Shown: positions 1-7,911, numbered from the stretch's first letter. The stretch: DNA of 10,189 bases from Microscillaceae bacterium (GCA_003449595.1 DMHB01000338.1:1-10189); one strand, 5' to 3'. The notes: generated from the sequence alone by a model not told the origin. Numbers and translations: made by a program.

Positions 1-784
1 ACACATCCACTTTTACCAATATTTCTTGTCCAAGTTTGATTTTGTCAATGTCTAACTCATCGACAGCCAATTTTAGATATACTTCCTCTTCGGCACCCAG
101 TAGGGCAATGGCCTCGTTGCGCCTGACAGACTCACCTTCTTCCTTGTAAATTTCATACACAATGCCTTTTATCTTGCTTTTCAAAGCGTAGTTTCCACTT
201 TCTTGGTTTTGAATTTGGAATTGGCTTTCGGCGTTCCGCATCTCCAAATACAATTGATTTTTGGTTTTATCGTAGCGGCTTTTTTGTTGTAAATATTCAT
301 TTTTCGACACTTGGTAGGCCAAAGAGGCTTTGTCGAACTCGAAACCTGTGGTGGCGTTGGCAGCCTTGAGCTTTTGTTGACGGAAGAAATTGACAGAATC
401 ATTTTTCATTTTGATTTCGGCGTTCTGAATGGCCACTTCCAGCTCGGCCAAAATGGGAGAATTGGGCTGTAAGTTTTGCGCGGCCTGCCGGTAAACGTCT
501 TGCGCGTTGCGCGAGCGGGCATCTTGCTGTGTACTTTCCACCAAAAACAAGATTTGGTTGGCCTCTACCATATTGCCTTCTTCTACCATTTTGCGCGATA
601 AATAGCCTTCGGCCAAGGCAAAAACTTTGTATTCGTTTTTGGGCATCAAGTTACCCGAGGCATATACAGCTTCGGTTAGTTCTTTGTAAATCGGTTTGAT
701 GCCTGTAGGCTTCGATTGACACTGCACCAAGTACATAACCAGCAGCAGGATCGACCCTAATTTGAAAGGAAAATGTCGGAACAT
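1..784 (-). CDS. Efflux periplasmic adaptor subunit (HlyD/MFP type), C-terminus beyond left edge
   Basis: The open frame runs from an ATG at 784-782 to the left edge and shows 261 residues with no stop. Residues 9-20 are hydrophobic and are followed by Cys22 in the context LVQC, so this is a signal peptide and possibly a lipoprotein, although Gln at -1 is atypical for a lipobox. Residues about 48-85 form the first half of a barrel-sandwich (biotinyl-lipoyl-like) domain (ALAEGYLSRKMVEEGNMV). Residues about 86-190 are charged and helical, as in the adaptor hairpin. Residues about 200-230 give the second lipoyl half (LKSKIKGIVYEIYKEEGESV), and a beta-barrel begins after that. Such adaptors bridge an inner-membrane RND or ABC pump to an outer-membrane channel. 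The pump gene would be expected downstream, outside the window. It diverges from guaB across a 178 bp intergenic region. The family call is firm; pump type and substrate cannot be told. Confidence 0.85.
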   Translation of the reverse strand, partial: MFRHFPFKLGSILLLVMYLVQCQSKPTGIKPIYKELTEAVYASGNLMPKNEYKVFALAEGYLSRKMVEEGNMVEANQILFLVESTQQDARSRNAQDVYRQAAQNLQPNSPILAELEVAIQNAEIKMKNDSVNFFRQQKLKAANATTGFEFDKASLAYQVSKNEYLQQKSRYDKTKNQLYLEMRNAESQFQIQNQESGNYALKSKIKGIVYEIYKEEGESVRRNEAIALLGAEEEVYLKLAVDELDIDKIKLGQEILVKVDV

Positions 785-825
785 AAGGCAAATCTTGATA
801 AGAATCAGGTATGGTGAAGGCTCTA

Positions 826-837
826 ATTTAATTAAAT
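826..837. promoter_or_regulatory. Perfect 12-bp AT palindrome in the adaptor/guaB divergent region
   Basis: ATTTAATTAAAT is a perfect inverted repeat lying 42-53 nt upstream of the adaptor ATG and about 90 nt before the guaB -7 box. Its position would suit an operator or UP-like element for the adaptor gene. It is composed only of A and T, so chance is a real alternative. I saw no convincing TAnnTTTG box for the adaptor gene itself. Confidence 0.2.
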
Positions 838-923
838 CTGGCAGACAAACCAAGATACAGACTATTTTCCACCTCCTTATCGATTCGTTTGGGTTTTGTT
901 TTCTTAATTGCAGCAAAAAGCCC

Positions 924-931
924 TAACTTTG
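924..931 (+). promoter_or_regulatory. guaB promoter -7 box (TAnnTTTG)
   Basis: TAACTTTG matches the Bacteroidota sigma-70 -7 consensus TAnnTTTG exactly. The -33 element is weak: a T-rich stretch at 895-905 lies at roughly the right distance. Transcription would begin near 938, giving a leader of about 25 nt before the ATG at 963. This also argues for 963 as the start, because the TTG alternative at 948 would leave only about 10 nt of leader. Confidence 0.6.
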
Positions 932-962
932 CTCGGCAAATACCCTCTTGAAATATTTGCCC

Positions 963-2432
963 ATGTTAGACCAATCCAAACTCCTGTACGAAGCCCTTAC
1001 CTACGACGACGTACTCCTCATTCCTGCTTATTCTGAAGTGCTTCCCCGCGATGTTCAAACCATTACGAAACTGTCGCGCAATATCCAACTCAACATCCCG
1101 CTGGTGTCGGCAGCTATGGACACCATCACGGAGTATGAAATGGCTATTGCCATCGCCCAAGAAGGTGGCTTAGGGTTTATTCATAAAAATATGACCATCG
1201 AGGCGCAGGCTGCCCAAGTGCGCAAAGTAAAGCGTTCGCAAAGTGGGATGATTCTCGACCCCATTACGCTGTCGGCAGATGCCAAACTGTCGGATGCACA
1301 TAAGCTGATGCAAGAATTTAAAATTGGAGGCATTCCGGTGGTAGATAAAAACCGCAAACTTGTTGGCATCATTACCAACCGCGATTTGCGCTTTGAGAAA
1401 GACTTAGGCAAGCCGGTCAAGGACATTATGACTCACGAAAACCTGATTACTGTCAAAGAAGGAATTGATCTGCGCGAAGCAGAAGATATTTTGCACCAAT
1501 ACAAAATCGAAAAATTGCCCATCGTCAATGATGCTTACGAATTGGTGGGGCTTATTACTTATAAAGATATTTTGAAACGCAAGGATATGCCCCAGGCTTG
1601 CAAAGACCAGTACGGACGGCTGTTGGTAGGTGCTGCAGTGGGCATTACCCCCGACGTAATGCAGCGGGTAGAGGCTTTGCGCAAAGCAGGCGTCGATATC
1701 ATCAGCATCGATACGGCACACGGGCACTCGAAAGGGGTGATCGATGTATTGAAGCAAATCAAACAAGCTTTTCCCGATGTTGAATTGGTAGCCGGAAACA
1801 TCGCTACAGCCGACGGGGCTTTGGCTTTGGCCGAAGCAGGTGCCGACGCGGTGAAAGTGGGCATTGGGCCGGGCAGCATTTGTACTACCCGCATCATTGC
1901 CGGGGTAGGCGTGCCTCAGTTGACGGCTGTTTTCCAAGCGGCGCAAGCTTTGCAGAAAAAAGGCATACCGGTCATTGCCGATGGAGGTATCCGTTTTTCG
2001 GGCGATATTGTAAAAGCCATCGCTGCCGGTGCAGGTACGATTATGATCGGGTCATTGTTGGCCGGAACGGAAGAAGCTCCTGGCGAAGTGGTATTGTTTG
2101 AAGGGCGTAAATACAAAACTTACCGCGGAATGGGTTCGGTTGAGGCGATGGAAGATGGCTCGAAAGACCGTTATTTTCAAGATAGCGAGGTAGATGTCAA
2201 AAAATTAGTGCCCGAAGGCATCGTAGGGCGTGTGCCTTACAAAGGGCGCGTGGCCGAAGTTTTATACCAGCTCATTGGTGGACTAAAAGCGGGTATGGGT
2301 TATTGTGGTGCGAGCGATATGAACAGCCTACAACACGCCAAGTTTGTAAAAATTACGGCAGCCGGTGCCCGCGAAAGCCATCCGCACGACGTACACATCA
2401 CCAAAGAAGCACCCAATTACAGTGTGGGGTAA
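963..2432 (+). CDS. guaB: Inosine-5'-monophosphate dehydrogenase
   Basis: The 489-residue cytosolic enzyme oxidises IMP to XMP with NAD+, the committed step of GTP synthesis. The N-terminus (LTYDDVLLIPAYSEVLPRD) is classic for IMPDH. Two CBS modules follow at about residues 95-145 and 155-205, inserted in the TIM barrel. The catalytic loop GPGSICTTR carries the nucleophile Cys307. The phosphate-binding segment ADGGIRFSGDI is at 339-349, YRGMGS is near 387-392, and the flap Arg-Tyr pair is at 403-404 (DRYFQ). Length and order are normal for bacterial IMPDH, with both CBS domains intact. I chose ATG 963; an in-frame TTG at 948 would add five residues (MKYLP) but fits the promoter position less well. 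guaA is not next to it. The following gene starts 42 bp downstream with its own -7 box. Confidence 0.97.
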   Translation: MLDQSKLLYEALTYDDVLLIPAYSEVLPRDVQTITKLSRNIQLNIPLVSAAMDTITEYEMAIAIAQEGGLGFIHKNMTIEAQAAQVRKVKRSQSGMILDPITLSADAKLSDAHKLMQEFKIGGIPVVDKNRKLVGIITNRDLRFEKDLGKPVKDIMTHENLITVKEGIDLREAEDILHQYKIEKLPIVNDAYELVGLITYKDILKRKDMPQACKDQYGRLLVGAAVGITPDVMQRVEALRKAGVDIISIDTAHGHSKGVIDVLKQIKQAFPDVELVAGNIATADGALALAEAGADAVKVGIGPGSICTTRIIAGVGVPQLTAVFQAAQALQKKGIPVIADGGIRFSGDIVKAIAAGAGTIMIGSLLAGTEEAPGEVVLFEGRKYKTYRGMGSVEAMEDGSKDRYFQDSEVDVKKLVPEGIVGRVPYKGRVAEVLYQLIGGLKAGMGYCGASDMNSLQHAKFVKITAAGARESHPHDVHITKEAPNYSVG

Positions 2433-2437
2433 TCCAG

Positions 2438-2445
2438 TAAATTTG
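2438..2445 (+). promoter_or_regulatory. Promoter -7 box (TAnnTTTG) for the phosphatase operon
   Basis: TAAATTTG in the 42 bp between guaB and the phosphatase gene matches TAnnTTTG exactly. It ends 29 nt before the ATG at 2475, the same geometry as at guaB. No good -33 TTTG is visible at about 20 nt upstream, where the guaB stop codon lies. The three downstream genes may therefore be expressed independently of guaB as well as by read-through. Confidence 0.5.
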
Positions 2446-2474
2446 TATCTTGTGCAGCAAACAAGCAAGCGCCT

Positions 2475-4547
2475 ATGAAGGTACTTTCCCCCCACAACAC
2501 TTTGGGTATCTTCTTGTCAGCTAACGTCGTTAGCTGGCTGCTTTTGCTTGTTATCAACCTTATTTCATATTTCGCCCTTAGTCAAAAAACCGTATTCAGC
2601 ATCGACCTGCATTTGAAAGGCTTGTTGCTGAATTTCTTTTTTGTACTGGTCTTTTTTTACTTCAGTGTTCGGGTCGAAAAACTGAAAGAAGTCGATTTTA
2701 TATCGATGTTGACCAGCATTTTTATTACCGGTCTTATCAGCAATACGGCTTCGCTGGTTTTACAGTTTGTATCGACTACGCTGGCAGTACCTCCGCAAAC
2801 CCCTCAAACCATCTATTGGCTCAATGTGATTTATCACACCAATATTGCCTTGGTTACTATTTTTTTGACACAAACTTTTTTCTATTGGAAACGCCTGATT
2901 TTACACCAGAAATCGGCTCGTTTGCTGCGTTTGTGGACTTTGTTCGAGTACTTGTTGTTGATCAGCTTGGTATTCAACTTTTTTGAGTTTGGGTTAGACG
3001 ACCAAATATTCATCTTCACTATGTTGATTTTGCTGTTGTTGGGTTTGGTTTTGTCGGGTAATTTGAAGTGGGTGGCTTATCTGAATGCCAAAGAAAAATG
3101 GCAGGGCATCTTGTTGCTGATTTTCATTGCAGGGTTTAATTTCTATTTCTTCCGCACCATCCTGTCGCACGCGGCCACCCCCATTTTGACCACCGACCTG
3201 ACGCACAGCATTTATATATTGGTGATGGGTGCTTTTGTGATGTTTTATACCATTTTTTCGATTTTGGTAATCATTTTTAACTTGCCTACTACGGCAGTAT
3301 TTGAGAGCAAAATGGAAGAAATTCTCAGCTTTCAGCGCTTAGCCAAATCGCTGCAAAGCGGTGGGCAAGTGGCCGAAGTATGCGAAGCCCTCATCGATAC
3401 AGCCGTGATGAGCATCGAAGCTGATGCAGCTTGGTTAGACTATTACGACTTAGACGAAACCACCCAACACACCATTTACCGCTTTATTGAAAGCGACGAG
3501 GTATATAAAATTAGGCTGGCAATGCACAAAATCCGCTTGCGCAATATCCTTGACCAAACCTTTCAGCGCCCCAGCGAAAACATACAAATCAAAATACAAG
3601 AGGCAGTCGCCAAAATGGGCTATGAAACGATGCAAATTGTGCCTTTGGCAGGACACGAAACCGCCCTGGGGCGCTTGGTGCTGCTCAAAAAGATGAAAGA
3701 CGGCTTGGACGACGAAAAGCGCGAACTCATCAACACTTTTGTATTGCAAGCCAGCATTTCTATCGAAAACTTTCGACTTTTGGCTCGCACCATCGAGGCT
3801 GCCCGCTATAAAGAAGAAATCAAAATTGCGCAAACTATCCAGAAAAGCTTGTTGCCTGTAAGCCTTGACGTGAACGAGCACATCGATATGCGGGCGTTTT
3901 CGCAGTCGGCTTATGAAGTAGGCGGAGATTATTACGATGTGTTCCGCATCGATGCGCACCGTTTCATACTGATTGTGGGCGATGTGTCGGGCAAAGGTAC
4001 TTCGGCGGCCTTTAATATGGCGCAGATGAAGGGTATTTTCCACGGATTGGTACAACTCGACTACGACGCTACTACCTTCCTGCAAAGGGCAAACCAAGCA
4101 CTTGCCTTTTGCTTCGACAAGTCTTCTTTTATTACAGCCACCGTCGTATATGTCGATACCGAGAAAAAAGAACTCCAAATTTCCCGCGCCGGTCATTGCC
4201 CCACGCTGTATTACAATGCCGAAGAAAGGGCTATGCAATACATCCAGGGCAAAGGGTTAGGATTAGGTATTTTGCGGCACGACGATTATACGAAGCACAT
4301 CGAAAACCGAATTATTCACTACAACAAAGGCGATGTATTGGCGCTCTTTACCGATGGGGTGATAGAAGCCCAAAACGAACGGCGTGAAGAATATGGCTAT
4401 GAAAGACTGCAACAATTGATAGAGCAAAACCTGCATAAACCGCTTGTGCTTATCATCGAGGAGATGATGCATGACCTCCAGCGATTTTGCCAACATACCA
4501 GCCTTTCTGACGACCATACTGTGGTGTTGTTAAAACTCAAAAACTAA
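2475..4547 (+). CDS. Membrane-anchored GAF and SpoIIE/RsbU-type PP2C serine phosphatase
   Basis: This 690-residue protein has about eight hydrophobic spans at residues 11-35, 49-66, 78-101, 118-138, 152-170, 177-195, 211-228 and 243-269. A GAF-like region follows at about 295-435, then a linker helix (EEIKIAQTIQKSLLP, about 447-461) typical of RsbU-like enzymes, and a SpoIIE-type PP2C domain at about 470-688. The PP2C metal-binding motifs are present: GGDYYD (483-488), VGDVSGKG (501-508, Asp503), RAGH (571-574), FTDGVIEA (625-632, Asp627) and SDDHT (678-682). Enzymes of this family dephosphorylate anti-anti-sigma (STAS) proteins or act in other partner-switching pathways. The membrane and GAF parts should sense a signal and gate the phosphatase. 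No STAS or anti-sigma kinase gene is in the window, so the substrate is unknown. It is first of a compact unit, its stop overlapping the next start by one base (TAATG). Confidence 0.92.
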   Translation: MKVLSPHNTLGIFLSANVVSWLLLLVINLISYFALSQKTVFSIDLHLKGLLLNFFFVLVFFYFSVRVEKLKEVDFISMLTSIFITGLISNTASLVLQFVSTTLAVPPQTPQTIYWLNVIYHTNIALVTIFLTQTFFYWKRLILHQKSARLLRLWTLFEYLLLISLVFNFFEFGLDDQIFIFTMLILLLLGLVLSGNLKWVAYLNAKEKWQGILLLIFIAGFNFYFFRTILSHAATPILTTDLTHSIYILVMGAFVMFYTIFSILVIIFNLPTTAVFESKMEEILSFQRLAKSLQSGGQVAEVCEALIDTAVMSIEADAAWLDYYDLDETTQHTIYRFIESDEVYKIRLAMHKIRLRNILDQTFQRPSENIQIKIQEAVAKMGYETMQIVPLAGHETALGRLVLLKKMKDGLDDEKRELINTFVLQASISIENFRLLARTIEAARYKEEIKIAQTIQKSLLPVSLDVNEHIDMRAFSQSAYEVGGDYYDVFRIDAHRFILIVGDVSGKGTSAAFNMAQMKGIFHGLVQLDYDATTFLQRANQALAFCFDKSSFITATVVYVDTEKKELQISRAGHCPTLYYNAEERAMQYIQGKGLGLGILRHDDYTKHIENRIIHYNKGDVLALFTDGVIEAQNERREEYGYERLQQLIEQNLHKPLVLIIEEMMHDLQRFCQHTSLSDDHTVVLLKLKN

Positions 4548-4750
4548 TGAAAACAAACGAATCTGTAGAACTTACCACCGAGCAGCCTACCTCAAAAAAG
4601 CCGCTTAGTCCACGTGCCCGTTTTTGGATTACCCTGTTGGCGGGGTTTACCTTGGGTTTTGTGATGGCTCCGCCTCGCCATTTCAGCATACGTGTCCACA
4701 TCGGAAACAACCCTGCGCCTGAAAAAGAAAATACCCCCAAGACAACTTAA
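4547..4750 (+). CDS. Small single-span membrane protein, function unknown
   Basis: This is a 67-residue frame whose ATG shares its A with the last base of the phosphatase stop (TAATG), a sign of translational coupling. The first 25 residues are polar with Lys and Arg just before a hydrophobic span at about 26-42 (FWITLLAGFTLGFVMAP). The last 20 residues are polar and rich in Pro, Asn and Lys. The G-x-x-x-G-x-x-x-AP pattern of the span loosely resembles YtxH-like small membrane proteins, but I do not assign it to that family. The coupling on one side and a 12 bp gap to the hydrolase on the other support a real gene. It might be an accessory of the membrane phosphatase; that is inference. Confidence 0.6.
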   Translation: MKTNESVELTTEQPTSKKPLSPRARFWITLLAGFTLGFVMAPPRHFSIRVHIGNNPAPEKENTPKTT

Positions 4751-4762
4751 TCCTCTGTCGTT

Positions 4763-5551
4763 ATGCCTCATTTCACTACCCAATCCAACCTATCGCTTTA
4801 TTACGAAATTCACGGAAGTGGGCAGCCTGTGTTGCTCATCCACGGCTTAGGCTCCAGTGGGTTAGACTGGGAAAACCAAATACCGGCGCTATCGCCTCAT
4901 TATCAGGTCATTACGGTTGATGTGCGCGGACACGGACGTTCGGCTAAGCCACCCGGCCCGTATTCTATTCCGATGTTTACGCAAGATATTGTAGAACTCA
5001 TACAGCATTTGCAAATCGAAGCCCTTCACTTGGTGGGGCTTTCTATGGGCGGTATGATTAGCTTTCAGTTGATGGTCGATAAACCGGCGCTGGTCAAAAG
5101 TGCTGTGATTTTGAACAGTGGTCCCGCGCTGAAGGTGCGTACCTTCAAAGAGCGGATGGCTGTTTGGACAAGAAAGTTTTTGATGCGGGCGCTGGGCTTG
5201 TCCACGTTGGCCAAGGTGCTTTCCAAGCGGCTTTTTCCTGAACCCGACCAACAGCCCCTGCGCGATTTGCTGGTTTCGCGCTGGGTAACCAACGACCCCA
5301 AAGCCTACTACCAAGCCTTTTTAGCGCTGATTGGTTGGGGTGTGGAAGAAAAAATTAGCCAAATCCAGTGTCCGGTGTTGGTGCTTACCGCCGATATGGA
5401 CTACACGCCGGTAAGTTTCAAAGAAGCGTATGCCGCGCAAATGCCCAACGCCAAGGTGCAAGTATTGAAAAACTCGCGCCACGCCTCTACCTTCGACCAG
5501 CCCGAGCAGGTCAACCAAGCTTTGTTGGCGTTTTTGCAGACGGTGGCCTAA
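4763..5551 (+). CDS. Alpha/beta hydrolase
   Basis: The 262-residue protein has the usual single-domain length. It shows the oxyanion motif HGLGSSGLDW (residues 27-36), VDVRGHGRS (52-60), the nucleophile elbow GLSMGG with Ser94, a probable acid Asp213 within ADMDYTP, and His240 in SRHAS, so the catalytic triad is complete. There is no signal peptide, so it is probably cytosolic. The best matches in mind are the enol-lactonase (PcaD)/BioH-like esterase group, but substrate cannot be read from the sequence and no biotin or aromatic-degradation genes are nearby. It is third in the phosphatase unit. In Bacillus subtilis the hydrolase RsbQ activates the PP2C phosphatase RsbP, and this placement recalls that pair. 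Its TAA overlaps the convergent neighbour's TAG. Confidence 0.9.
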   Translation: MPHFTTQSNLSLYYEIHGSGQPVLLIHGLGSSGLDWENQIPALSPHYQVITVDVRGHGRSAKPPGPYSIPMFTQDIVELIQHLQIEALHLVGLSMGGMISFQLMVDKPALVKSAVILNSGPALKVRTFKERMAVWTRKFLMRALGLSTLAKVLSKRLFPEPDQQPLRDLLVSRWVTNDPKAYYQAFLALIGWGVEEKISQIQCPVLVLTADMDYTPVSFKEAYAAQMPNAKVQVLKNSRHASTFDQPEQVNQALLAFLQTVA

Positions 5552-6390
5552 AATTGCCGTAAGGCTTGCGCCGAAAACTTGTGCCCTTCTACCTCAAATG
5601 TTTTGTCGGGGGTGTATATCACCCAAGGACTTTTTTCTGCTTGGGCGATGGCCAAGCCAATGTCTTGCGCCGGAGTGCCGCCGCGTGCCAACAACATAGC
5701 CCACTGTCCGCTGGTGTTGTTATAAGCCACATCGACCACCAAATAGACCACAGGCGTAGGCTGGGCGAGCAGCCAAATATCGCCCACAGCCGGTGTTTGG
5801 CGGAGGTGTTGGGTGGTTTTGAGCAAACTCGTGGCATCGGTCTGTTCCAATACCCACTGCTGAAATTTTTGCCAGCCTGTCTCGCTGCTGTCTGGGGCTG
5901 CGCCTTTTTCCCATACGGTCTTGCCCTTCAACTTACCGGCTCGTTGGCCGCGTTTCCAGGGAGTCCAACGGGCAATGATGCCATTTTTAAGAGTTATGGA
6001 TAAAGAATCGGGGCGTTGTTGTTGCTGAAAATACTGCATTCTGAGCCAAACCGGTACTTGTGTGGTTTGCACTTGTGTCGTGTTCGGACTGTTTGCCAAG
6101 AGGGCTGCCACCGGAAGGGCTTTGGGGTAGAACGTGCCATCCCAGAGATGCACCCGCAGCGAAGATTTGAGCGGTAAATTCCGCAAGAAATAGCCCCAGG
6201 AGTCTAAAGGCAGCGAAACCCTTGTAAACCCCGTCGGCACCGGAATTTGCTGCACATAGCCATAGGGCTGGGTTTTTTGGTCGGGCGGAGTAGGGTAGCG
6301 CAAGCGGGCATAAAAATGCACTGGATCTATCCAATAGGAAAGCCCCAAAACTCCTAAAACCATCCACAGTAAAACGTAGCGACGCGACAT
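5548..6390 (-). CDS. DUF4846-type secreted or membrane-anchored protein
   Basis: The 280-residue protein begins at the ATG 6390-6388; a TTG two codons earlier is a less likely start. Residues 5-20 form one hydrophobic segment after SRR, which is a signal peptide or anchor, so the rest should lie in the periplasm. Segments that I recognise from DUF4846 are FTRVSLPLDSWGYFLRNLPL (55-74), VHLWDGTFYP (80-89), VWLRMQYFQ (114-122), GDIWLLA (203-209), VVDVAYNNTSGQ (218-229), GGTPAQDI (237-244) and SPWV (254-257). The biochemical role of the family is unknown to me. It converges with the hydrolase gene, sharing 4 bp at the stops, and lies 85 bp beyond hemN, read in the same direction. The family call rests on memory of motifs, not a search. 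Confidence 0.7.
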   Translation of the reverse strand: MSRRYVLLWMVLGVLGLSYWIDPVHFYARLRYPTPPDQKTQPYGYVQQIPVPTGFTRVSLPLDSWGYFLRNLPLKSSLRVHLWDGTFYPKALPVAALLANSPNTTQVQTTQVPVWLRMQYFQQQQRPDSLSITLKNGIIARWTPWKRGQRAGKLKGKTVWEKGAAPDSSETGWQKFQQWVLEQTDATSLLKTTQHLRQTPAVGDIWLLAQPTPVVYLVVDVAYNNTSGQWAMLLARGGTPAQDIGLAIAQAEKSPWVIYTPDKTFEVEGHKFSAQALRQF

Positions 6391-6410
6391 ATACAAACCT
6401 TTTCAGTTTG

Positions 6411-6418
6411 TAAAGTTA
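6411..6418 (-). promoter_or_regulatory. Possible -7 box (TAACTTTA) for the DUF4846 gene
   Basis: Read on the minus strand, TAACTTTA matches TAnnTTTG at all but the last base. It lies 20 nt upstream of the ATG at 6390, in the 85 bp between hemN and this gene. No clear -33 TTTG is seen, so this is tentative; read-through from hemN is equally possible because no terminator is obvious between them. Confidence 0.3.
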
Positions 6419-6475
6419 GCACAAGCCGGCACAATTGCAGGGCATTGCTGCCTCGAAAAACACCTCAATTTCCAA

Positions 6476-7849
6476 TTACACGCTTTTGCTGAAAATGGGT
6501 TTTTCTGCCAAGGTTTGTTGTTTGTCCCAATAGCGTGCGTCCCACTGCATAGCGATGTTGCGCAAGAAGGGGGCTGCTTCGGGGTGTATGTGTAAGCTGT
6601 TCTCAGTCAAGGTAATCAACCCGTCAGCCACAAAGGGCGCTAATCTTTCCCAGATGGCTTGCCCCAAGGGCGAATCCCGAAAGGCATCAGACCAAGTAGT
6701 TGTACTCTGACACATCAGCGCCAAGATATGTTTGCGCAGATAGCGATCTTCGGCAGTCAGAAAGTGCCCCTTGCTGAGGGGCAATTGTCCACTGGCTACG
6801 GTGGCTTGGTAGGTTTCGAGGGTGGTATGGTTTTGGGCAAAGGCATCGCCGCTGTCGCCAATAGAAGAAGCGCCGAGGCCAATCAGTACCTGGGTAGGCA
6901 AGTGGGTATAGCCCATAAAATTGCGGTGCAGCGTGCCTTGTTGCAGGGCTTGCGCCAAGGTATCGTGGGGGAGGGCAAAATGGTCGAACCCTACCTCGAC
7001 ATAGCCTTGCGACAGGAAAGCTTGGCGGCCTACTTCAAAAATGGCAAATTTATCGGCATTGGCGGGCAAGTCGGCTTCGGAGTAGTGGCGTTGGGCGGCA
7101 CTCTTCCAAGGCACGTGGGCATAGCTATAAAGCGCCACCCTGTCGGGATGCAGGTGTTGTACTTGCTCCAAGGTGTTGGAAAATCCTGCTCGGGTTTGTT
7201 TCGGGAGGCCATAAATCAAGTCGATGTTGATGGCATTAAAGCCAATGCGGCGGGCTTCGTCGATGATAAAACGGGTTTGGGCAACGGTTTGCGGGCGGTT
7301 GATGGCCTGCTGCACCACGGGGTCAAAATCTTGCACGCCTACGCTCAATCGGCGAAAGCCCAATGCGTAAAGTGCCTCTAAATGCGCCGGCTGGGTGTAG
7401 TTGGGGTGCACTTCGATGCTAAAATCGGCTTCGTCGGCTATTTCCATACTTTGCAGCAAAGGGCTGAGTAGGCGCGTTAGGTTGGTCGGCGAAAAGAAAG
7501 TAGGCGTGCCACCGCCCAAGTGCAGGGATGTAAGGCGCGGGCGATCGTCAAAAGCTTGTTGGTAGAGTTCCCATTCCTGCCAAAGGGCTTCGATATAGGG
7601 TTGCTCTACTTTGTGGTTGACCGTAATGCGTTTGTTGCAGCCACAATAGGTGCAAAGTTGTTCGCAGAAAGGTAGGTGGATGTATAAGCTCAAACCGGCC
7701 TGAGGTTGGTAGGCTTGGCGGATTTTTTGAAGCCATTGGTCAGGGTGAAACGTGGCCTCATCCCAAAAGGGCACAGTAGGATAGCTGGTGTAGCGCGGCG
7801 TGGGGATGTTGTATTTTTCGAGCAAGGTGTGCAACGAATGGGTTTGCAT
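6476..7849 (-). CDS. hemN: Oxygen-independent coproporphyrinogen III dehydrogenase
   Basis: This radical-SAM enzyme decarboxylates coproporphyrinogen III to protoporphyrinogen IX in anaerobic haem synthesis, in the cytosol. From the ATG at 7849 it is 457 residues, the same length as E. coli HemN. The N-terminal PRYTSYPTVPFW (18-29) is diagnostic of true HemN rather than HemW. The cluster motif CEQLCTYCGC places Cys62, Cys66, Cys69 and Cys71, the spacing known for HemN; the first three bind the 4Fe-4S cluster. GGGTP is at 112-116. The C-terminal HemN domain is complete and ends at TAA 6478-6476. An in-frame GTG 51 nt upstream would add 17 residues that are absent from the family, so I reject it. 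No other haem gene is in the window. The leader holds an FNR-like palindrome centred about 68 nt before the ATG. Confidence 0.96.
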   Translation of the reverse strand: MQTHSLHTLLEKYNIPTPRYTSYPTVPFWDEATFHPDQWLQKIRQAYQPQAGLSLYIHLPFCEQLCTYCGCNKRITVNHKVEQPYIEALWQEWELYQQAFDDRPRLTSLHLGGGTPTFFSPTNLTRLLSPLLQSMEIADEADFSIEVHPNYTQPAHLEALYALGFRRLSVGVQDFDPVVQQAINRPQTVAQTRFIIDEARRIGFNAINIDLIYGLPKQTRAGFSNTLEQVQHLHPDRVALYSYAHVPWKSAAQRHYSEADLPANADKFAIFEVGRQAFLSQGYVEVGFDHFALPHDTLAQALQQGTLHRNFMGYTHLPTQVLIGLGASSIGDSGDAFAQNHTTLETYQATVASGQLPLSKGHFLTAEDRYLRKHILALMCQSTTTWSDAFRDSPLGQAIWERLAPFVADGLITLTENSLHIHPEAAPFLRNIAMQWDARYWDKQQTLAEKPIFSKSV

Positions 7850-7911
7850 AATGAATGGAAGAGAAGGTAAAATGATGGGGCTAAATTGAGGAAAGCCCAC
7901 GGCAAAAAAAA

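Noticed and set aside
948..962. TTG start for guaB five codons upstream of the ATG at 963
   Set aside because: The ATG at 963 fits the usual IMPDH N-terminus and leaves a normal leader after the -7 box at 924-931.
3450..4238. 262-codon open frame on the minus strand inside the phosphatase gene
   Set aside because: It is antisense to the conserved GAF-PP2C coding region, has no recognisable family features, and is explained as a codon-bias shadow.
6437..6452. GC-rich repeat (GCAGGGCATTGCTGCC) downstream of hemN as a terminator
   Set aside because: Only a 4-bp stem forms in either pairing, and no T-run follows it on the minus strand.
6659..7381. 240-codon open frame on the plus strand inside hemN
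   Set aside because: It is antisense to conserved hemN sequence with no domain that I recognise.
7850..7900. GTG start adding 17 residues to HemN
   Set aside because: The extension has no HemN-like content, and starting at ATG 7849 gives exactly 457 residues with Cys at 62, 66, 69 and 71 as in the well-known enzyme.
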